Source: Malaya genurostris (taxonomy: Eukaryota > Arthropoda > Insecta > Diptera > Culicidae). Taken from it: a DNA stretch of 64,000 bases. This document shows, in pieces, positions 12,000-24,158 of this stretch (its first letter is position 1; every line of letters begins with the position of its first letter). The notes under the pieces are model-generated. The model saw only the letters and a program-made list of their open reading frames with translations, made no database searches and had not been told where the DNA came from. The translations under genes and the position numbers were made by a program. The stretch is taken from assembly GCF_030247185.1 (NCBI RefSeq), contig NC_080572.1:297090314-297154313 (forward strand), in the 5' to 3' direction.

Positions 12000-12180
12000 A
12001 AAACCGGAAGTCGGATCCGGATAAAATTCAGGAATTTCGTATGGGACCACGAGACCTTTCATTTGAGTCCTAATTTGTCAAAATCGGCTCAGACATCTCC
12101 GAGAAAACCTAGTGAGATTGTTTGCCACATACAAACACAGAGACATTGCTCAGCTCGACGAACTGAGTCGAATGGTATAT
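12000..12180. repeat. single module of the dispersed repeat that forms the 57.0-58.8 kb array
   Basis: ACCGGAAGTCGGATCC, then ACCTTTCATTTGAGTCC, then AAATCGGCTCAGACATC, then GAACTGAGTCGAATGG and TATATGACA follow in the same order as in the 57-58.8 kb modules. Non-coding. Confidence 0.7.
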
Positions 12181-12245
12181 GACATTTTCACTAGTAGATT
12201 TTTCAAGTGATTACATAACCTTTCTATTGTTATTTTCACTAGCGA

Positions 12246-12736
12246 CACAGATAACAGATATACAGGCTCGAACAAAATTTTTCAAAATCCTGTGTAAATT
12301 TCAAATTTGCTGTACGTTGGAAACACTACTGCCACCTACTCGACTGTTCGCCGCGATCTATCAAAACGTTTCACTGCGTTCCGGAACGATAACAAAATCC
12401 TCCTGCATGTTGTAGAAAAATTCCAACTATAACAATTTTAACACTTATCACACGATTTCCCTAAGTGTTGAAGACAATTTTATTTCCATGTCGCATGAAT
12501 CACACGAGAATTCGATCGGAATAAAACAAAAATGAACTTTTCATTTTAACCAACAGCAAAACAAAAATCTAGCGAGAAGTGAATGTTACACCCAAAATTG
12601 TGGCTCATGTGAAAGCGGCACCAAAATAGTGGTGGCACTTCGTGTTGATCGTGGTGACATCTGCAAGTGTTCGCCACGCTGATTGAGCAAATTTTACACA
12701 CAGTTCATATGTGAGCCTGTATATCTGTTATCTGTG
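12246..12736. mobile_element. 491-bp MITE with CACAGATAACAGATATACAG termini
   Basis: The left end CACAGATAACAGATATACAG continues GCTCG. The right end is its inverse (GAGCCTGTATATCTGTTATC then TGTG). CTAGCG occurs at both borders (12239-12244 and 12737-12742), a likely 6-bp or longer imperfect target duplication. A diverged, interrupted second copy is at 29853-33534. No transposase; superfamily not certain. Confidence 0.8.
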
Positions 12737-12742
12737 CTAGCG

Positions 12743-14025
12743 GTCAACAAAAATTGCGTTGCGACAAGATAGCGACAAAATGCCGCAAAGATAGCGAGTC
12801 TTGTCATTCGCATCGATTCAACCCCTTCGAGACCTCAAATCAGAAAAATATTTTTTTAAATTCACGTTGAACAATGAGAAAGGCAAAAAAAATGAAGGAT
12901 ATAAAAAATAATTAAAGAGTTTTTCTCCTAACCTCGGCAAACATTTGCCGCGATTCGAACAGCCGAGTGCTCAGCAATCACCCCTGCAAATTTTAAAATA
13001 ACTAAAAATCACAGTATTTTCGTTTGACTATAAATTACCGAGATCTTCGTTATTTCGGGAAGGAAATTAAACATCACCGTTGTACACAATTTTATATGCA
13101 TGAATAAACATTGTATGAAAGCTGGAACATAAGAACCTATAAAGGATTATTGGGCTGTTCGAAGCGCTTACACAGAAGAATTGCTACTTGGTGATTGCCA
13201 AAAAAACAGCCGTAAAATTTCTTACTCAAATTGAAATCTCTACTTGGATGTCTGTTCTCTGTGCTTTATCGGTGTTCATGCATGCAAATTAATGCCGAGT
13301 GCAATTAATAAAAATCAAGTTCGAAATATGAAATGAAAATTCAATTCAAAACTCGTTATTATAGATTAATGGATTTCAACATTATTTTAGTAATTGAACA
13401 GATAGGCTGGGAAACGAGTGGGAAATGTAAAAATATCAATATATCAGATGAAGAAGACTATGATTCAGATACAGTAAAGCATTTACACAATAGAACGGAT
13501 ACGCTTCGATGTCATTACCAGTAACACAATTTGATTTCCCGCAATGTAAGGATAACCTTTCTCTAACTCATGTCCTATTTTAAACATTTGCACTCTATTT
13601 ACACTTCAGAAAATCAGATTCCGGTTACAACGGTTAACGATGGTAATGGTTCAATAAAACAATGAATATTTAGGGAAATATATCATACTTGTTACCAATA
13701 GTCGCCCCTCATTTGGAGTTTCTTGTCACGAATAATCGCCAAACAATGAAAAATTGGGTTTTAATACGTTTTTTGTTTGAATTATAGAGGTTTTAACCTT
13801 AAGGTCATTCACCTCTTCGGGTCAGAAAATGCTTTCTGACCCTATGTGCGGAGTTGTGGAGACTGCGGGGAAGGCATCGACGCTATACTCGTCCCCAAAT
13901 TTAATATTTATTATTTTTTTTTTGCTCCAACTGATTCCACTAATGAGAACAAGTCAAAGGTGTGTGTAATTTCCTTTCAAAAACTTCACTTATTCACATA
14001 GCTCTGTTCTGAAATTGAGTAAGAG
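12743..14025. other. intergenic stretch left of the BEL element
   Basis: No supported gene. The 63-aa ORF at 13333-13524 has no recognisable feature. A hairpin (GGGTCAGAAAATGC/CTTTCTGACCC) lies near 13820-13845. Confidence 0.4.
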
Positions 14026-14030
14026 GGCTG
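14026..14030. repeat. 5-bp target site duplication of the BEL element (left)
   Basis: GGCTG here and GGCTG at 29780-29784 bracket the two LTRs exactly. BEL/Pao integrases typically make 5-bp duplications. Confidence 0.9.
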
Positions 14031-14599
14031 TGTTGGCGCTAGCCGGGACCCTACGTTGTGTTTAATTAAATCCTCACCAGGATATTTCAGCGAAGCGACG
14101 GCAGCAATTTGTCGGTCGACCTTACTTGCATTCGCACTGCAGTAAACCGGTAGCGAACAGCAATGCAACTAACGGGTTCTGCAAACAGCCACAGCGGTCA
14201 CCAAAGCAGCCAAAGGAGCAGAAGACGAACAGCCACAAACAAACAGCTGCACTGATAAAACTCACAACTGGATGAACCTTGGCGGACTCTTGCCAATAAA
14301 AACTACACTATTTTAACGTTTGAGTCACTTTATTCACGGACTATTGCTAGTGTATTTCACTTCTGCTGTTCGATACACTTCGGACTTTATGACAGATCAA
14401 AAAACGGTCCGATTCTAATGCAGGTTTATTTGAGACTGACTGGTCTGATGATTGTGAACAGAGCGAGAAGATAAAATGAAAAACTGAGTTGCCAGAAGGG
14501 CCTGAGAAACTGACATAATTCTATGAACGGTAGCACCAACTATCTGCAGAAGGCAGTGTTGGTAAAAAGTGTCGCCAGTAAAACTAGTGCGACGCAACA
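14031..14599 (-). repeat. 3' LTR of the BEL element
   Basis: 569 bp, TGTTGGCGC to CGCAACA on the plus strand. Line-by-line comparison with 29211-29779 shows no difference. Confidence 0.95.
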
Positions 14600-14722
14600 T
14601 ACTCGCCGCCTTGAACGACTATGTTCAACATTAAATATACACATAATTCACAAACATTGAACTTACAGATATGATACAATACACTTTCAGTTCTTACAGG
14701 CTAACACATTAAAATTTTCAGC

Positions 14723-17700
14723 TTAATCTAATGAGGTATCCGAAATCCTTTGAACTGGCTGGAGATTGTTGCTAGTAGATTCTACTTCGGGAGCCACGGA
14801 TGCACTGGGCAGCAAGCATATTTTACTGATGGGCCGATTGATGATACCTCGTACAGTGCGAAGCGAAACAACTCGTGTTAGCTTATCCTTTCCAGGTAAT
14901 ACCGCTTCGATTCGAGCAAGTGGCCAACGGATTGGTGGATGTAGTTCGTCTACGATGATGACCATTTTACCGGGAACAATTTCGTTGTTTCGTATCCATC
15001 CTCGTGTATCTTTCTGCAGTTATTGGAGATATTCCTTCCGCCAGTGGGTCCAAAATTTCTGCACATGCAGTTGCAGTTTCTGGTAGTGGTCGAGTCTATT
15101 GACAGGAGCGTTCTGAAGGTCTGGGTCGGGCAGGGCATACATCGATGATCCAATCAGGAAGTGCGCAGGTGTTAGGGCAGCTAAGTCATTGGGGTCTTCT
15201 GTCATTGGAAGCAACGGTCGAGAATTCATTATTGCTTCGATTTGAGTAAGAATGGTGCACATTTCCTCAAAAGATAAACGACTCGAACCTAGTTGACGGA
15301 ACAAATGTTTTTTGGCAACTTTAACGGCTGCTTCCCAAAGGCCACCAAAGTGCGGTGCTTTCGGCGGTGTTAAATGCCAGGTTATGCCCTTTTCTGTGCA
15401 AAAGGCTGCGATTTCGTCCTGCTGAAAACCTTCTTTAAGCATCGTAAACAGTTCGGTAAGATCGTTTTTAGCCCCTTCAAAATTTTTCCCATTATCGGAA
15501 TGAATGTGTGCGGGTCGACCGCGTCGCGCGATAAATCTTCGCAATGAACATAAAAAGGCCTGAGTAGACAAATCGCTCACTAGCTCTAAGTGAACTGCTT
15601 TGGTCGAAAAACACACGAATACGCACAGGTAGGCCTTGGCGGGAGCGGCACGTTTGTGAATAGGACGAAGATAGAGTGGACCGGCATAATCAACACCTGT
15701 AACACTGAAGGGACGACTGGGAATGACTCTCGATACAGGCAGTTGGCCTATTTGTTGCTGCGCAGGTACCGGATTGAGGCGAGTACAACGGAAACAATTT
15801 CTGACTACGTTGCGGACTAGTCTTCGACCGTTGAGTGGCCAGAATTCTTCTCGGATTGCTGTTAATAGCAGACGTCCGCCGCCGTGTAGTAATTTGCGAT
15901 GGAAATCCTCAACTATCAGTCGTGTGAACGGATGGTTTGTTGGAATCAAAGCCGGGTGCTTTGCTTGATAGGGTAGCTGTGCGAAGTTTAAACGACCTCC
16001 TACTCTCAACACTCTCTCTGCATCTAAGAACGGCGTCATTTGGCGAATATGGGAACATTTCGATACCGATTTATTTTTATCCAACTGGTTGATTTCTGCG
16101 ACAAATTCATCATTCTGCGCCAACCGAATGAGGAACGTTTTGGACTTGGCAAGCTCATTTACGGTAAGTGTACGGCCTACAATAACTTCGGGCGAGGTGG
16201 GCGGCTGCGTGCGTATTTTAGCTCGGGTATTGTTAACGAATCTCATGCAGTACCCAATGACATGAAGAAGACGGCCGTATGACGACCAACGGAGAAACCA
16301 GGGATGTACTGTTGGCGTTATTTGAGTAACTGCGACGGTAGTTTTGATTTCCAATTCCTCGTGTGAAACACTTGGTGGGATTGATTCTGGCCAATCTTGG
16401 AGTGGACGTGATAACCAACTGGGACCGCTGATCCAAATATCGTTTTTCAAAAACTCGTCAACCGACATGCCACGTGAAGCCAGGTCAGCAGGATTTTCAC
16501 ATCCGGGAACATGCTTCCATTGACAACCATGTGTAAACTGCTGAATTTCAGATACTCTGTTAGCCACATAGGTAGGCCAAACATTCGGTGGTGATCGTAG
16601 CCAGTGCAGAGTGACAGATGAGTCAGACCAAAAATATGATTCTGAAACGTTTACATCGATAGCTTTCTTTATGTGAGCATGTAGATGGGCTGCTAGTACT
16701 GCCGCACACAACTCCAAACGAGGAATGCTTATTCGTTTCAGCGGAGCGACGCGTGTCTTCGAAGCCAGTAGTCGTATTTTTACTTTCCCTTTACTTTCAC
16801 AGCGGACGTATGTGCAGGCACCGTATGCAGATATGGATGCATCTGCGAATGTGTGCAGTTGTACAACAGAGTCAGGTAGAAACGCGTATCTGTCTACTCG
16901 ATGCTCGGAGATATTCGCCAATTCGTGGTAATACTTCTCCCATTTGGTTTTAATAGGTTCTGGAACAGGATCGTCCCATCCGCACGATAGCAGCCACAAC
17001 TCTTGCATCAGTATCTTTGCTCGAACTACAACGGGGGCAATTAGTCCTAAAGGGTCAAATAGTTTTGCTATATCCGAAAGAATAGTGCGCTTGGTTGGCG
17101 GTTCATTACTACATCGAATTTGAGAGTCGAAACGAAGGTGATCGGCTTCAGGCTCCCAGCTAATACCAAGGGCTTTAATTGTCTCGTTAGGGCTGAAATG
17201 TAAAGCAGATTGAGTACCAATCTCATCATTGGGAAGACCTTGCAAAACTTCGAGCTGATTAGAAGTCCATTTTCGTAGTGTAAATCCTCCTTTGTGCAAC
17301 AAGTCGCTCAGTTCGGTGCGTAGACGGATTGTTTCTTCGATGGTTTGAGCTCCACCTATGAAGTCGTCTACGTAAAAACATTTTTTAATAGCAGCTCCTG
17401 CCAACGCGTAAGAAATCCCTTCGTCTTCGGTCAGTTGCTGAAGTGTACGAGTTGCTAGGTATGAAGACGGACCGAGACCATACGTAACAGTGAGTAGTTC
17501 ATATGTCTGGACTGGTGTTTGATCAGAAAAACGCCAAAGGATACGTTGAAGAGCAGAATCGTCTGGGTGAATAAGTACTTGCCGGTACATTTTAGCGATA
17601 TCACCGACGAGCGCAATCGGATAGGTTCGGAAGCGCAAAATGATGGTCAATAGATCGTCCTGCACCACGGGACCGACACAGAGAGCTTCGTTCAAAGAGA

Positions 17701-19045
17701 AGCCGGAAGAAGTTTTCGCTGATCCGTCAAACACGACTCGAATTTTGGTTGTGGTACTTGCTTCCTTGAAAACGGGGTGGTGCGGCAGGTAGTAAGTTTG
17801 GGAATTGTTTTCGTCGTCCGCTTCAACCAATCGCATATGGCCGAGGGAGAGATATTCTCGCATAAACTGGTGGTATTCATCTTTGAGATTTGAATTTCGT
17901 TTCAAACGTCTTTCAAGTAATTCGAACCGTCGTAGCGCGGAGCTCTTCGACTCACCCAGCATCACGTTGAAGTCTGGCTTTCTGGGATATCGAACGATAT
18001 AGCGTCCTTCGGAATTTCGAGAAACAGTTGACTGGTAACAGGATTCACAGTGTCTTTCCTCGCTAGAGTAGTTGTCTTTCGTTGTCAGCTCTTCAGTTTT
18101 CCAGAAACGCTCCAAACTGTCTTCTAACGATAACATCGAAATGACCATGCCGTTTGCTGTTGACACGGGGGTTTGTGTAGGAGAAACTTGGCTTGCTGAT
18201 CCGACTATTATCCAACCGAAAACGCTATCAATGAGCAGAGGGAGATTTTTGTCTAGCTGCAGACGAGCAGCACTCGGGAAGAACGAATAAAAATGCTTTG
18301 CACCTAAAACCATGTCAATTGGTTGACTTTCATTGAAGGATGGATCTGCGAGAAACAAATCCTTCGGAATACACCACTCTGCAATCGAAATATTTTGTGA
18401 TGGAAGGTTCGCCGTAACTTTATCCATTACCAGAAAGTTTACATTGCATGAGAAATCTCCTTTTCTAGACTGAACTTGAGCGAAGACGGATTCACACACA
18501 GGCTTGGAAAGTTTGCCGGCACCCTGAACAGTTACATTCACCTTTTGCCTTTGAAGACGTAAAATTCGTGCCATACGATCGGTTATAAGGTTCGGTTGAG
18601 ATGCACTATCAAGAAGTGCCCGTGCAAGATGCTCTACACCAAAGACGTCGATAACCTTCACGATCACTGTGAGAAGAAAAACGCTTTCACGTGGTTGATG
18701 AACTGCACTACTGACTTCAACTCTGGGACTCTCGGTGGCGGTAACAGTGGATTGCTTAAAAGATTCAGCTGTAGAAGATCCATTAGACTGCGAAAAATTG
18801 AAAACTGGACTAGCTGGAACGGTAGGCTCACTTTCATGACTGACTTGGCTTGATCCGTTGGGATGCTCAGGGTGCAGAAGTGTGTGATGACGACGATTAC
18901 ACTTTCGACAATTAAAGCTCGACTGGCAATGACGGACAATATGATCACACTTCATACAATTGCGACACAAACGTTTGGAATTAACTAACTGCTGGCGTTC
19001 GCTCAATGAAAGTCGGTTGAAGCGCGGACATCGCATCAACAAATT
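14723..19045 (-). CDS. BEL/Pao pol polyprotein, with one nonsense codon
   Basis: The BEL reading starts at NLLMRCPRFN (19045). Residues upstream in the open frame come from the inserted CR1 5' end. In order: zinc knuckles (CRNCMKCDH, CRKCNRRHH); aspartic protease (ALLDSASQPN); reverse transcriptase with FYVDDF; RNase H region (YFWSDSS); integrase with a zinc motif (CFRC), VDYAGPL, IHSDNGKNF and HFGGLWEA for D,D,E; and a C-terminal DUF5641-like part (MVIIVDELHPPIRWPLARIE). A TAA at 15022-15020 interrupts the frame before the last 99 codons, which remain open and in frame. The CR1 insertion separates pol from gag, so this copy is not autonomous. Confidence 0.92.
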
Positions 19046-19353
19046 TTTTTTTTGGTTCAGTGTACACCGAGTCCATAGAAGATACATTTTTCGCTCTATA
19101 AATAATCGCCTATAAATAGTGTAAATCCATATCAATCCTTCTGACATTTATTTCGCTAAGTGCTCTACGTGCATCCAAAGTCGGTGACATATCGCTTTCG
19201 TCATACTTTACGTATAGTGCGCCGTTATTCGTAGAAAATATTTTTTGGTGAAGACAATAAGCTGCCTTTTGTGCTACTCAGTTGCTAGACGCCAGCACTC
19301 AAAGTACTCACCATCTCTCACGCATCTGTCATTTCATTACCGGTAGCTCCATA

Positions 19354-21069
19354 ATGACAAGAAGCAAATGCGATGCCGATGTTTGTTTTGGTTCTTCTGG
19401 CTCGCGAGGCACCAAAATAGTTTGTCGGTGTTGTTCCAAAAATTTCCACGTTAAGTGCGCTAATTTGAATAACTCGCAAGTAAAATCTTTTCGCGAGTGT
19501 CCGGGAGTATACTGGCTGTGCTTCCAGTGCCGCGAATTATCAAATCGCAACGAGTCCACCGATGCAACTATGCAATTGATTCTCCAGCGAACCACCTCAG
19601 CTCTTAAGTTGATTGGCTCTTTAACGGATACTATGCAACTTTTCTGTCGCATGTATTCTACAACTTGTACTAGGACCAGCTGCATCCACCGTTCTGGATC
19701 ACGGGATCTAGCCGAACGTTCTGTCAACGATGGTACACGTTTCTTTGAGAAACTTGACGACCTTCATCTCGATCTCACAAACCTCTTCGAATCAATACTC
19801 GAGGACAACAACAAACGGCCGCGGACCAGCAGCACTAGTAGACCATCGTTAGCGCAACCTGATAAAATTCCGAGAGTTGACGTTCCAGTACGTATTCAAT
19901 CTTCTTCGAATCCTATAGTTCCGCTCATTCCAGACGAAACCGAAAATCCGACAAATACTACCTCTGCTCAATCACCGTCGCCCATAACCACCGCCAATAC
20001 TTGCAATGCCGATACCGCTCCACCGCTACTGCAAAATGCTACAGCTTCAACACTGGCACTTTCTGCTATCTGTACCAACAACGTAAGCATTCCACCGCCG
20101 ATATGCTCCACAAACCACCACAACATTACTACTACGCATCCGCCGTCAACCGTCACCTCTATCAACACATGTTTTCAACCACCGACATTCCCGACCGGTT
20201 ATCATAACCGCACTGTTCCACATCCACCACCAACCGCCACCACCGCTACTGTGATCTCTACCAACGCTCATGCAAGCTGCACACCCGTACTGAGCAATGG
20301 ATTATCGACTACCAATTTCACACTACCAGCCACTGTGCCGCCTACAGCAACTGACCTTGCCGTATCAGTTTCGCATTCTACATCATCGAATTCACCTCAT
20401 ACTTTAAACATTCCGCAATCAGAGTCTAGAACAACCAACATTCTGCAACCGTTACCTAAACGAATTAACAAAAACAGGCAAGTTAATAGCATTTCAGTTC
20501 TGTCAAATGTGCCTTATGTAGGGCCTAGTTATCATAGTATTTTAACTACTCATTCTACAAACAACGATACAAACAGTCAGGAAGCTCCTCTATTAGTTGC
20601 ACCTCCAGCACAGCAAGTACAAGATAGCAGCAACTGGTACTATATAACAAGATTTTTACCTAACGAAACAGTACAAAATATTATACACTATGTTCAAACC
20701 AGACTTAGGTGTGACAGTAGTCTAATCGAATGCTTAAAACTCGTCCGCCAGAGTATCGATCGACCGCTCTCATTCATATCGTTTAAGCTGCGGGTCCCTA
20801 GCGATTTCGAAAATTTAATAACTTCTCCGGACTTCTGGCCATCCGGTGTGTCTATTGCTCCTTTTTTAGAGCAAGCACCCCTACGCAGACCGAATGCATC
20901 ACGACCTCCACCACGACAACAAAATGTATACAACTACACCCAAGTACAATCTCCTCGATCATTCCCAATCATTTCTCAATCGATCCGTCGTCCCTACCCT
21001 CGCTCACCGGTACAGTACCCTCCAATGCCTTATCAGTATCCAACTCGACAAAGCCAAACACTTGTTTAG
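19354..21069 (+). CDS. CR1-like ORF1 protein with PHD-type zinc finger (571 aa)
   Basis: The first in-frame ATG is at 19354 (MTRSKCDADVCFGSSG); the open frame upstream has no ATG. The N-terminal Cys/His pattern (VCRCCSKNFHVKCANL, then YWLCFQC) is the PHD-like finger typical of CR1-clade ORF1. A long Thr/Ser/Pro-rich middle follows (about residues 170-430), then a C-terminal conserved-looking domain beginning WYYITRFLPNETV. It likely binds nucleic acid in the RNP. It ends in TAG at 21067-21069. Confidence 0.85.
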   Translation: MTRSKCDADVCFGSSGSRGTKIVCRCCSKNFHVKCANLNNSQVKSFRECPGVYWLCFQCRELSNRNESTDATMQLILQRTTSALKLIGSLTDTMQLFCRMYSTTCTRTSCIHRSGSRDLAERSVNDGTRFFEKLDDLHLDLTNLFESILEDNNKRPRTSSTSRPSLAQPDKIPRVDVPVRIQSSSNPIVPLIPDETENPTNTTSAQSPSPITTANTCNADTAPPLLQNATASTLALSAICTNNVSIPPPICSTNHHNITTTHPPSTVTSINTCFQPPTFPTGYHNRTVPHPPPTATTATVISTNAHASCTPVLSNGLSTTNFTLPATVPPTATDLAVSVSHSTSSNSPHTLNIPQSESRTTNILQPLPKRINKNRQVNSISVLSNVPYVGPSYHSILTTHSTNNDTNSQEAPLLVAPPAQQVQDSSNWYYITRFLPNETVQNIIHYVQTRLRCDSSLIECLKLVRQSIDRPLSFISFKLRVPSDFENLITSPDFWPSGVSIAPFLEQAPLRRPNASRPPPRQQNVYNYTQVQSPRSFPIISQSIRRPYPRSPVQYPPMPYQYPTRQSQTLV

Positions 21070-21095
21070 GAATCTACTATCAAAATATCGGAGGA

Positions 21096-23939
21096 ATGAA
21101 TAGCTGTATCGATCATTACCGTTTAGCTTGCGCTGATCGTGCCTATGACATATACATATTCATCGAAACCTGGCTGAACAGTAGCACACTATCAAAGCAA
21201 ATTTTTGGAAATGCGTATTCGGTATACAGGCAAGATCGGAACGAACTAAATAGCTTTAAAAAAAGCGGCGGCGGAGTTCTGTTGGCCTGTCGCTCAAATT
21301 TTCATTCTCGTTCGCTACATGTTCCGAACTGTACTAGTGTTGAACAGTTATGGGTTGCTCTTACACTAAAAAATTGCACACTTTTTATCTGTGTAATTTA
21401 CATACCGCCTGATCGCATCAACGATATGGAATTGATTCAGCAACATTTGAATTCGCTCTTGCTAGTTACTAACCAAATGGAATTGAACGATAAGTTAATG
21501 ATTCTAGGCGACTTCAATTTATCTGGTGTTAATTGGATTCGCTCCGTTTCCAATTATTTGTATCCAAATGCTGACTCCTTGAATAGCAATGTTTATCATA
21601 GACTACTGGACGACTATAACACTGCTGGTCTAGTTCAATTGAATGATCATTACAACAGCAATCATCGCCTTCTGGATCTATGTTTTGCCAGTCAGGAGCT
21701 TTTGAATTTCTGTTTAGTTGATGCAGCCCCCGAACCGCTGGTTAAACTCTGTCGTCATCACCCACCACTCCATATTTCTTTAATGGAATCTTCGCCACTA
21801 ATATTTAACACTACATCAGAATCTACCTATTACAACTACAAGAAAGGTAACTTCGAGGCGATGAATAGGTTTCTGTTATCACTTGATTGGTGTTCGCTAT
21901 TATCGGACAACGACTGCAACATCGCTGCCACAGTTTGGACGAATATTGTGCTTTATGCAATTGACCAGTTCGTTCCAAAGAAAACGTGTCGTCAACAAAT
22001 TTATCCTCCCTGGTCAAACTCACTTCTAAAACGCTATAAACGTGAAAAAAGGTCTACCTTAAAAAAACTTACAAAGCATCCTTCTCTTCAACTAAGATCA
22101 CATTATGTGTTTGTTAACAACCGTTATAAACGACTGAATAAGGCGCTTTACTATAACTACCAACGCAACATCCAAAATAATCTTAAAGATAATCCCAAAC
22201 TTTTTTGGAACTATGTCAACGATCAGAGGAATGAATCGGGATTACCAACTCATATGGTTTTTGGTGAACTGGATGCTTCGACCCCTTCTGGTATTTGTGA
22301 CCTATTCCGCAGCTACTTTAGCAGTGTTTTCTCCAAAGAAACTTTGTCTACGCAGGATATTCTCTTGGCCACCAGCAATGTTCCACTCCGTTCATCGTTT
22401 GGTCCTCATCCTACGATTACGACTGCTGACGTTAACAATGCATTTTTGAAACTGAAATCATCATTAAGTTCCGGCCCTGATGGTATTCCGTCATTAGTGT
22501 TGAAAAAATGCTGCAGAAGTCTTCTTGTACCTTTGACAAAACTGTTCAACCTATCTCTCCAGCTTGGATCTTTTCCCGAATCTTGGAAAAACTCTTACGT
22601 TTTTCCCGTTTATAAGAAAGGGGATAAATCCCTTATTTCAAACTATCGAGGAATTGCTGCATTATGTTCAGTTTCAAAACTATTTGAAATAATAATCCTG
22701 GACTTCATAACTCACAACTGCTCCAGTTACATATCTGATACTCAACACGGTTTCATGCCTAAACGGTCTACGTCTACAAATCTTGTTCTATATACATCAT
22801 ATATCATTCGATCTATGCAAGCGCAACATCAAGTTGATGCCATCTATACAGATTTCACTGCTGCATTCGACAAGATTAACCATGAAATAGCAATTGCAAA
22901 GCTCGACAGGCTTGGATTTAGCGGCCCTTTTCTCAATTTGATGGCATCATATCTGACTGGTCGTAGTATGACCGTGAAAATTGGTGACTGCATTACTACA
23001 TCATTCATCGTGAGCTCTGGCGTTCCTCAGGGAAGCCATCTAGGACCATTCATATTTCTGCTATATCTAAATGATCTGAATTTCGCATTGCATTGTATGA
23101 AGCTATCATTCGCCGACGATTTCAAGCTGTTTCATCTCATCAAAGATCTGAAAGACTCAAATTTCTTGCAGTCACAGCTGGATGTATTTTCCAACTGGTG
23201 CAACGTCAACAGAATGGTCCTGAACGCCTCTAAATGTTCCGTTATCTCTTTCTCTCGTAAACGAACCACGATCACGTATGATTACACTATTTCGCAAGCT
23301 GTACTAAAACGGGAGACATCAATTAAGGATCTAGGTGTGTTATTGGATTCAAAACTTAGTTTCAAATGTCACATAGAATATACCCTCTCTAAGGCATTCA
23401 AGATGCTAGGTTTCATCTTTCGCATCTCAAAGAATTTCAATAACATATACTGCCTGAAATCGTTATATTGCGCTCTAGTTCGTTCTACACTGGAGTATGC
23501 TGTTGTTGTTTGGGCACCATATTACCAAACTGATAAGCTGCGCATTGAAACTGTTCAGCGCAAGTTCATTCGTTTTGCTTTGCGTCGCCTGCCCTGGAGA
23601 GATCCCTTGAATCTCCCAAGCTACGAAGATCGTTGTAGGCTCATACACCTCGATTTGCTATCTGTCCGCCGTGATACATTGAAAGCTGTTTTCGTCGCGG
23701 ACCTCATCCAATCTCGAATTGATTGTGCAGATCTCCTACAACAGCTAAATTTTGACATTCATCGGCGTAATTTGCGGTTTAATCCCTTTCTCAGAATTCC
23801 TCGTGCTAGAACTAACTATGGCTTTAATGAACCGTTTTCGAGTATGTGTCGCGTATTCAATACTTGCTCTAATGAATTTGATTTAAATCTATCTCGTAAC
23901 ACCATTAAAACCCGTTATCTCCGATTTTTTCCCCGCTAG
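21096..23939 (+). CDS. CR1-like ORF2: AP endonuclease and reverse transcriptase (at least 947 aa)
   Basis: An endonuclease domain comes first (ETWLN, LMILGDFNLSGVNW, HHPPLHISL). The reverse transcriptase follows, with SSGPDGIPSLVLKK, FPVYKKGDKSLISNYRGI, QHGFMPKRST, TDFTAAFDKINH, GVPQGSHLGPFIFLLYLND and FADDFKLF. There is no RNase H, which fits the CR1 group and excludes the I clade. The conserved start of the endonuclease (IYYQNIGG) is in this frame but upstream of the first ATG and overlaps the ORF1 stop, so translation probably begins by reinitiation or frameshifting near 21067. Confidence 0.9.
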   Translation: MNSCIDHYRLACADRAYDIYIFIETWLNSSTLSKQIFGNAYSVYRQDRNELNSFKKSGGGVLLACRSNFHSRSLHVPNCTSVEQLWVALTLKNCTLFICVIYIPPDRINDMELIQQHLNSLLLVTNQMELNDKLMILGDFNLSGVNWIRSVSNYLYPNADSLNSNVYHRLLDDYNTAGLVQLNDHYNSNHRLLDLCFASQELLNFCLVDAAPEPLVKLCRHHPPLHISLMESSPLIFNTTSESTYYNYKKGNFEAMNRFLLSLDWCSLLSDNDCNIAATVWTNIVLYAIDQFVPKKTCRQQIYPPWSNSLLKRYKREKRSTLKKLTKHPSLQLRSHYVFVNNRYKRLNKALYYNYQRNIQNNLKDNPKLFWNYVNDQRNESGLPTHMVFGELDASTPSGICDLFRSYFSSVFSKETLSTQDILLATSNVPLRSSFGPHPTITTADVNNAFLKLKSSLSSGPDGIPSLVLKKCCRSLLVPLTKLFNLSLQLGSFPESWKNSYVFPVYKKGDKSLISNYRGIAALCSVSKLFEIIILDFITHNCSSYISDTQHGFMPKRSTSTNLVLYTSYIIRSMQAQHQVDAIYTDFTAAFDKINHEIAIAKLDRLGFSGPFLNLMASYLTGRSMTVKIGDCITTSFIVSSGVPQGSHLGPFIFLLYLNDLNFALHCMKLSFADDFKLFHLIKDLKDSNFLQSQLDVFSNWCNVNRMVLNASKCSVISFSRKRTTITYDYTISQAVLKRETSIKDLGVLLDSKLSFKCHIEYTLSKAFKMLGFIFRISKNFNNIYCLKSLYCALVRSTLEYAVVVWAPYYQTDKLRIETVQRKFIRFALRRLPWRDPLNLPSYEDRCRLIHLDLLSVRRDTLKAVFVADLIQSRIDCADLLQQLNFDIHRRNLRFNPFLRIPRARTNYGFNEPFSSMCRVFNTCSNEFDLNLSRNTIKTRYLRFFPR

Positions 23940-24158
23940 TTTTATTTAGATAATTAGACGATATCAATAGTTGTTAGCTAGCTTTGTAGTTTAAATAAGG
24001 GTAATTTAAGATTTCGTTATGTATCAGTTGGACAAATGTTATCTGTTGATACAAAGATGAGAAGGTTTTATGCCTGCTGGAGAAGGAGAACAAAGATCTC
24101 AGCTCCAGCGGGCTTTTCCCTTGCTCCTAAAAAATAAAATAAAATAAAAATAAAAAAA

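Larger units (their letters stand above)
19046..24158 (+). mobile_element. CR1-like non-LTR retrotransposon inserted in BEL gag-pol
   Basis: Boundaries come from restoring the BEL zinc-knuckle frame: BEL NQYH ends at 24159 and NLLMRCPRF resumes at 19045. The element has a 5' UTR of about 300 bp after a T run, ORF1, ORF2, a short 3' UTR with a Gly/Ser-codon-like hairpin region (24070-24118), and ends in AAAATAAAAT repeats rather than a pure poly(A), as in CR1-group elements. The T run at the left and A-rich right end hide the exact target duplication. Both ORFs are intact, so it is young. Confidence 0.88.

Noticed and set aside
20001..20207. Extra ORFs over CR1 ORF1
   Set aside because: Frame shadows within the Thr/Pro-rich coding region.
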